Assembly: GCA_964428475.1 (NCBI GenBank)
Contig: CAYRYO010000058.1
Coordinates: forward strand, 1 to 10,284
DNA: 10,284 bases
Direction of reading: 5' to 3'
Source of the DNA: JARICQ01 sp964428475
GTDB lineage: Bacteria > Bacillota > Clostridia > Tissierellales > Tissierellaceae
Numbering within the stretch: position 1 is the stretch's first letter; each line of letters opens with the position of its first letter. The translations under genes were made by a program, and so were the position numbers. Positions 6,694-10,284 of the stretch are shown one piece after another. The notes below the pieces were generated by a model that saw only the letters and a list, made by a program, of their open reading frames with translations, was not told where the DNA came from and made no database searches.

Positions 6694-8589
6694 CTATTTA
6701 TTTTCATTTTTTATTTTCTCATCTAATTCACTTAGATAGAGCCATCTCTCCATTTTATTTTCCAATTGCAATTCTATTTTTGACTTTTCTTCTATTAATT
6801 CTTGAAGTTTTTCATAGTCTGCTGCATACTCTAATGTTTTATTTTCTATATTCCCTATGATTTTTTCAAGCTCTTCTATTTCTTCATCTATCATTTCCCA
6901 TTCTCTTTGCTCATTATATGAAAATTTAAAACTTTGATTTTTATTTCTTTGACTTTTTTGATTTTTACTGTCTTTTATTTTATTTTGTTTTTCTTGCTTT
7001 AGATCAATTTCTATGAATTTTTGTTCCTTAAAATAATCATAATTTCCTGTATACTCATCTATCTTACCATCACCTTCAAATACAAACACCCTATCAACTA
7101 CTCTATTTAGGAGATATCTATCATGAGATACCACTATTACTGCACCTTTAAATTCATCTATATAGTCTTCTAATATTGTGAGAGTATCTATATCTAGATC
7201 ATTGGTTGGTTCATCAAGTACCAGTATGTTTGGTGCATTCATAAGAACCTTTAAAAGATAGAGTCTTCTTTTTTCTCCACCTGATAATTTTCCAATTGGT
7301 GTCCACTGCTCACTTGGTGGAAATAAAAACCTTTCCATCATTTGTGATGCCGATATTTTTTCCCCGTCTTTTGTCTCTATAAATTCTCTATATTCTCTTA
7401 TATATTCAATTGCCCGAGTTTCATCGTTCATTTCTTCTGTTGCCTGAGTAAAATATCCTATATTTACAGTTTTTCCAATATCTATAAAGCCTTTATCTGG
7501 CTCTATTTTACCTGCAATAATATTTAACAATGTTGATTTTCCACTTCCATTATCTCCTAGTATTCCTATTCTATCATCTCTTAAAAGAGTAAAGCTAAAA
7601 TTATCTATTATTTTCTTGTCTTTAAAGCTTTTTTCTATTTCTATAACTTCTATTATTTTTTTCCCAAGTCTTGTTCCAGCTACTGATATATCCAATTCAT
7701 CTTTACCATGATTGAATTCTCTACTGCTTAATTCATTAAATCTATCTATTCTAGCCTTCTGTTTGGTACTCCTTGCTTTAGCTCCTTGTTTCATCCACGC
7801 TAATTCTTTTCTTAATATGGATTTTGTTTTTCTTTCAGTTCCTGCTTCTCTTTCTTGCCTTTCAGCCTTTTTTTCTAGATAGTAATTATAATTTCCTTCA
7901 TATATATGTATATTTCCTCTTTCAATTTCAATTATTTGATTTGATATTTTATCTAAGAAATATCTATCATGAGTAATCATAATTAATGCACCTTTTCTTA
8001 TCTTTAGATATTCTTCTAACCACTCTATAGTGGTATTATCTAAGTGATTGGTAGGCTCATCTAGTATTAATAAATCTGACGGATTTATTAATGCCTGTGC
8101 AAGTGCTATTCTCTTTTTTTGTCCTCCAGATAATTTCCCAATTTTTTCTTTGAAATTATATATTCCAAGCTTTGTAAGTATAGCTTTAGCTTCACTTTCT
8201 AAAGCCCAGGCATCTTTTCTATCCATTTCCTCTGTTAATTTCATTATTTGTTCATTGTCTATATCTTCTTTATTTAGTGCTTGTCTATATCTTCTAACTA
8301 ATTTTATATTGTCTGAATTTCCTTTAAATACTTGTTCTATAACGGTCAAATCTCCTTGAAAGTCTATATCTTGAGGTAAGTATTCTATATTTATATTATT
8401 TTTCTTTGTTATCTTTCCATCATCAGGCTCTATTAATCCCGCAATTATTTTTAGCAAGCTTGTCTTTCCTGTTCCATTAACCCCTATAAGCCCTATTTTA
8501 TCTTTATCATCTATACCTAGACTTATATTTTCTATTAAAGGCTTTTCACTAAAGGACTTATAGATATTTTCCATAGATATTAAATTCAT
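6694..8589 (-). CDS. uup: ABC-F family ATPase, Uup/YfmR type
   Basis: A 631-residue soluble protein with two ABC cassettes and no membrane domain. Cassette 1: Walker A GVNGTGKT (36-43), signature LSGGQ (153-157), Walker B LLILDE (173-178), H207. Cassette 2: GDNGSGKS (345-352), LSGGE (435-439), ILVLDE (455-460), H489. The inter-cassette linker (about 240-300) includes RKELAWMKQGAKARSTKQ (260-277), typical of the Uup group. A K/N/Q-rich spacer (528-553) leads to a C-terminal coiled coil (about 560-625), the Uup DNA/RNA-binding arm. From known relatives: E. coli Uup affects transposon excision and branched DNA, and B. subtilis YfmR acts with EF-P on stalled ribosomes. Start ATG is 9 nt after AAGGAG. 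An antibiotic-resistance ABC-F is less likely given the linker and C-terminal arm. Confidence 0.93.
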   Translation of the reverse strand: MNLISMENIYKSFSEKPLIENISLGIDDKDKIGLIGVNGTGKTSLLKIIAGLIEPDDGKITKKNNINIEYLPQDIDFQGDLTVIEQVFKGNSDNIKLVRRYRQALNKEDIDNEQIMKLTEEMDRKDAWALESEAKAILTKLGIYNFKEKIGKLSGGQKKRIALAQALINPSDLLILDEPTNHLDNTTIEWLEEYLKIRKGALIMITHDRYFLDKISNQIIEIERGNIHIYEGNYNYYLEKKAERQEREAGTERKTKSILRKELAWMKQGAKARSTKQKARIDRFNELSSREFNHGKDELDISVAGTRLGKKIIEVIEIEKSFKDKKIIDNFSFTLLRDDRIGILGDNGSGKSTLLNIIAGKIEPDKGFIDIGKTVNIGYFTQATEEMNDETRAIEYIREYREFIETKDGEKISASQMMERFLFPPSEQWTPIGKLSGGEKRRLYLLKVLMNAPNILVLDEPTNDLDIDTLTILEDYIDEFKGAVIVVSHDRYLLNRVVDRVFVFEGDGKIDEYTGNYDYFKEQKFIEIDLKQEKQNKIKDSKNQKSQRNKNQSFKFSYNEQREWEMIDEEIEELEKIIGNIENKTLEYAADYEKLQELIEEKSKIELQLENKMERWLYLSELDEKIKNENK

Positions 8590-8620
8590 ATTTTCATTCT
8601 CCTTATCTTTACTCTTATAT

Positions 8621-8629
8621 ATTATATCA
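8621..8629 (-). promoter_or_regulatory. Extended -10 promoter of the ABC-F/topB unit
   Basis: On the minus strand TGATATAAT is a perfect extended -10 (TGnTATAAT), about 30 nt before the ABC-F start codon and just downstream of the MATE terminator. No clear -35 is seen at 16-18 nt, as is common for extended -10 promoters. Confidence 0.6.
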
Positions 8630-8649
8630 TAGTTGAGAGCTAATAAATA

Positions 8650-8674
8650 GAAAAGAGCCTAAAATTCAGGCTCT
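8650..8674 (-). terminator. Intrinsic terminator of the MATE gene
   Basis: On the minus strand AGAGCCT, loop GAATTTT, AGGCTCT, followed by TTTC and a T-rich run. The 7-bp perfect stem begins with the last two bases of the MATE stop codon (TAG, 8675-8673), so the terminator overlaps the coding end. It separates MATE transcription from the ABC-F promoter 20 nt further on. Confidence 0.82.
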
Positions 8675-10058
8675 ACTCCATTACCTCTATTGTATTTTTA
8701 CTGCTAACTACCTTCTCCTGCCATGTATTTTTCCTATATATTATATATCCATATACACAGATTATTGCATTGCTAAAACTCATAGAAAACCATATTCCAG
8801 TTGATCCTAAATCTGTAAACTGTTTAAAGATTAAAATCATCGGTATCCTTACAAACCAAAGTCTTCCTATTTCCATTGCCATAGAATATCTTGTATGTCC
8901 TGATCCCTGAAACAGACCTTTAAATACACTAAACATTCCCATTAGTGGCATAGATAATGATATATATCCCAAATATGTTATTCCAAGTTGAATAACTGAA
9001 GGATCATCATCAGATTGCATAAAGAAATTTAATATTTCATTATCGAATATTAATAAAAATATACATCCAATTACACCTATTATCATTGAAAGTTTAAAGG
9101 ATTTTTGAAAGGCTTCCTTAGCTCTTCCAACTTGATCTGCCCCTATATTTTGACCAACTATTGCTGTAATTGCTGCACCCATCCCCATTGCCGGTTGCAT
9201 TATAAGGGAAGTAATCCTATTTACCATAGCAAAAGCTGCAAGGGTTGCTGTACCATAGGATGCTATAAATCCATTTAAAACTATAAAGCCAAGCGATGCC
9301 CCTGTTTGACCAAGGCTTATAGGAAGTGCTACGATAACTATTTTCTTGATCTTTTCTTTGTCAAATGCAAAATTTTTAAAGCTTGGTTTGATTTTATTTT
9401 TATTACCAAATATTATCCATATACCTGCAAAGGCAAGCACTCCTCTAGACAGTACTGTTGCCCAAGCTGCTCCTGCTATACCCCAATCAAATGTAAATAT
9501 AAATATAGGGTCTAATATTACATTTATAATGGCTGATCCACCACTAAGTAACATAGGAGTTATTGTATCACCTTGTGCACTCATTATGGCGTTAATATTA
9601 AAAAACAAGAACATAAAGGGTATCTCAAAAAATATTATTCTAAGATAGGTATTTGCATACTCTGCAAAATCACCTGTCCCACCCATTAAACCTATGATAG
9701 TCGGACTGAGTATATATCCGATAATCGCAAATACTACAGATGAAATAAGTGTAATGGAGATTAATTGTGAAGCATATCCTTTTGCCTCATCCATATTATC
9801 TCCTCCAATAAGTTGAGATAATATGGATGTACCCGCTATAGATAAACCCATACCAAAAGATATAAAGAAAAAATTCACTGGAAATACAAATGCTGTTGCA
9901 GCAAAGTGTACTGAAGATATCTTGCTCACCCATATACCATCTACTAGATTATATATTGTCTGTATTAAATTGTTTATCATTATTGGAAAAGAAAGAATCA
10001 ATATCGTTCTATACATGCTACCATCCAATATCATTTCTTTTTTGTTTGTTTTCTCCAT
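8673..10058 (-). CDS. MATE-family multidrug/cation efflux transporter
   Basis: A 461-residue integral membrane antiporter, normal length for MATE proteins, which expel cationic drugs or metabolites in exchange for Na+ or H+. About twelve hydrophobic segments form two related halves. Family features are ILSFPIMINNLIQTIYNLVDGIWV (18-44, with D40), the SAQGDTITPM loop (160-169), NVILDPIFIF (179-188), ALPISLGQTG opening the second half (244-253), GQNIGADQVGRA (302-313) and GLFQGSGHTRYSM (381-393). There is a short basic N-terminus and a polar C-terminal tail. The start is set by GAGGTGG about 6 nt upstream. It is a single-gene unit with a promoter at 10097-10105 and a terminator at 8650-8674. The substrate cannot be inferred from the sequence. 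Confidence 0.95.
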   Translation of the reverse strand: MEKTNKKEMILDGSMYRTILILSFPIMINNLIQTIYNLVDGIWVSKISSVHFAATAFVFPVNFFFISFGMGLSIAGTSILSQLIGGDNMDEAKGYASQLISITLISSVVFAIIGYILSPTIIGLMGGTGDFAEYANTYLRIIFFEIPFMFLFFNINAIMSAQGDTITPMLLSGGSAIINVILDPIFIFTFDWGIAGAAWATVLSRGVLAFAGIWIIFGNKNKIKPSFKNFAFDKEKIKKIVIVALPISLGQTGASLGFIVLNGFIASYGTATLAAFAMVNRITSLIMQPAMGMGAAITAIVGQNIGADQVGRAKEAFQKSFKLSMIIGVIGCIFLLIFDNEILNFFMQSDDDPSVIQLGITYLGYISLSMPLMGMFSVFKGLFQGSGHTRYSMAMEIGRLWFVRIPMILIFKQFTDLGSTGIWFSMSFSNAIICVYGYIIYRKNTWQEKVVSSKNTIEVME

Positions 10059-10096
10059 CTTCTACCACCTCTTCATTGTTTCGAGTCACTAAATAT

Positions 10097-10105
10097 AGTA
10101 TATCA
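10097..10105 (-). promoter_or_regulatory. Extended -10 promoter of the MATE gene
   Basis: On the minus strand TGATATACT matches TGnTATAAT with one change, about 40 nt before the MATE ATG and downstream of the preceding terminator. The -35 region is AT-rich without a clear TTGACA match. Confidence 0.5.
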
Positions 10106-10148
10106 TCTTTAATTTTAAAATAGAAGGGTTTATTTAAAAACTGCACAT

Positions 10149-10179
10149 AAAAAGTGACGCCTTATTTATAGCGTCACTT
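10149..10179 (-). terminator. Intrinsic terminator of the partial transporter gene
   Basis: A perfect 9-bp stem AAGTGACGC / GCGTCACTT with a 10-nt loop. On the minus strand the second arm runs into TTTTT (CACTTTTTATG), and the hairpin begins 9 nt after the stop codon at 10189. On the plus strand the run after the stem is interrupted (CTTGTTTT), so minus-strand termination is the better reading. Confidence 0.82.
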
Positions 10180-10188
10180 CTTGTTTTA

Positions 10189-10284
10189 TTAAAATATTCC
10201 GGTTACAAATATAATAAGTAAGGCTATTGGTATTACTATAGTTACTAATGGTTTCCACCATTCAAATACCATAAATCCCTCTGC
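10189..10284 (-). CDS. C-terminal fragment of a membrane transporter (5'-partial)
   Basis: An open frame from the window edge encodes 31 residues and ends in TAA. The fragment reads AEGFMVFEWWKPL followed by a hydrophobic segment VTIVIPIALLIIFVTGIF, that is, one final membrane helix ending almost at the C-terminus. The pattern of aromatic/basic residues, then a proline-containing helix, recalls the last helix of bacterial sodium:neurotransmitter symporter (NSS)-type transporters, but 31 residues are too few for a firm family call. A strong hairpin terminator right after the stop supports this as a real gene end. Confidence 0.65.
   Translation of the reverse strand, partial: AEGFMVFEWWKPLVTIVIPIALLIIFVTGIF

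Noticed and set aside
8586..8597. Three-codon upstream frame (ATG AAA ATA TGA) overlapping the ABC-F start, as a leader peptide for regulation
   Set aside because: Its ATG is only 1 nt from AAGGAG, too close for normal initiation, while the ABC-F ATG has proper 9-nt spacing. It is probably chance.
10152..10179. Inverted repeat as an operator or integration site
   Set aside because: Its place 9 nt after a stop codon and the T5 run on the minus strand are fully explained by a terminator. No integrase or second copy is present.
1..10284. CRISPR array, tRNA/rRNA genes, insertion sequences or a defence island
   Set aside because: I saw no regularly spaced direct repeats, no tRNA-like cloverleaf sequences, no transposase frames and no defence-type genes on either strand.

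Overview
The window is AT-rich DNA with strong purine-rich ribosome binding sites (AGGAGG, GAGGTG, AAGGAG), A/T-ending codons and a Firmicutes gene set (CvfB, YfmR/Uup-type ABC-F, TopB, RlmD paralogues). This points to an anaerobic low-GC member of the Clostridia/Tissierellia. The exact genus cannot be read from the sequence. Every supported gene lies on the minus strand, so the biological reading order is from high to low coordinates.

Reading right to left: (1) 10284-10189 is the 31-residue hydrophobic C-terminus of a membrane transporter, closed by a strong hairpin terminator (10149-10179). (2) A MATE-family efflux transporter (10058-8673) has its own extended -10 promoter, and its terminator hairpin begins inside its stop codon. 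(3) An extended -10 promoter near 8621-8629 starts a unit with a Uup/YfmR-type ABC-F ATPase (8589-6694) and, 18 nt later, DNA topoisomerase III (topB, 6675-4492). (4) After 70 nt with a possible internal promoter come cvfB (4421-3585), an unrecognised 177-residue protein (3561-3028) and a UPF0145/YbjQ-family protein (3010-2693), spaced 23 and 17 nt apart. (5) A 200-nt gap (2494-2692) holds an imperfect palindrome that looks like a dispersed repeat and ends in T6, a candidate promoter, and a second 15-bp hairpin. (6) Two RlmD-family RNA uracil-C5 methyltransferases follow, 1 nt apart (2493-1138 and 1136 to beyond position 1). The first has a TRAM domain but no Fe-S cysteines. The second has all four Fe-S cysteines but no TRAM domain, and is cut by the window edge.

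Most genes serve translation, RNA or nucleic-acid structure: an ABC-F factor linked to ribosome stalling and branched DNA, a decatenating topoisomerase, an S1-domain RNA-binding regulator and two rRNA/tRNA methyltransferases. This is a chromosomal housekeeping region. I see no phage, transposase, CRISPR or defence genes, and no convincing undescribed multi-gene system. The points most worth a second look are the complementary methyltransferase pair, the structured gap upstream of it, and the unrecognised 177-residue protein.
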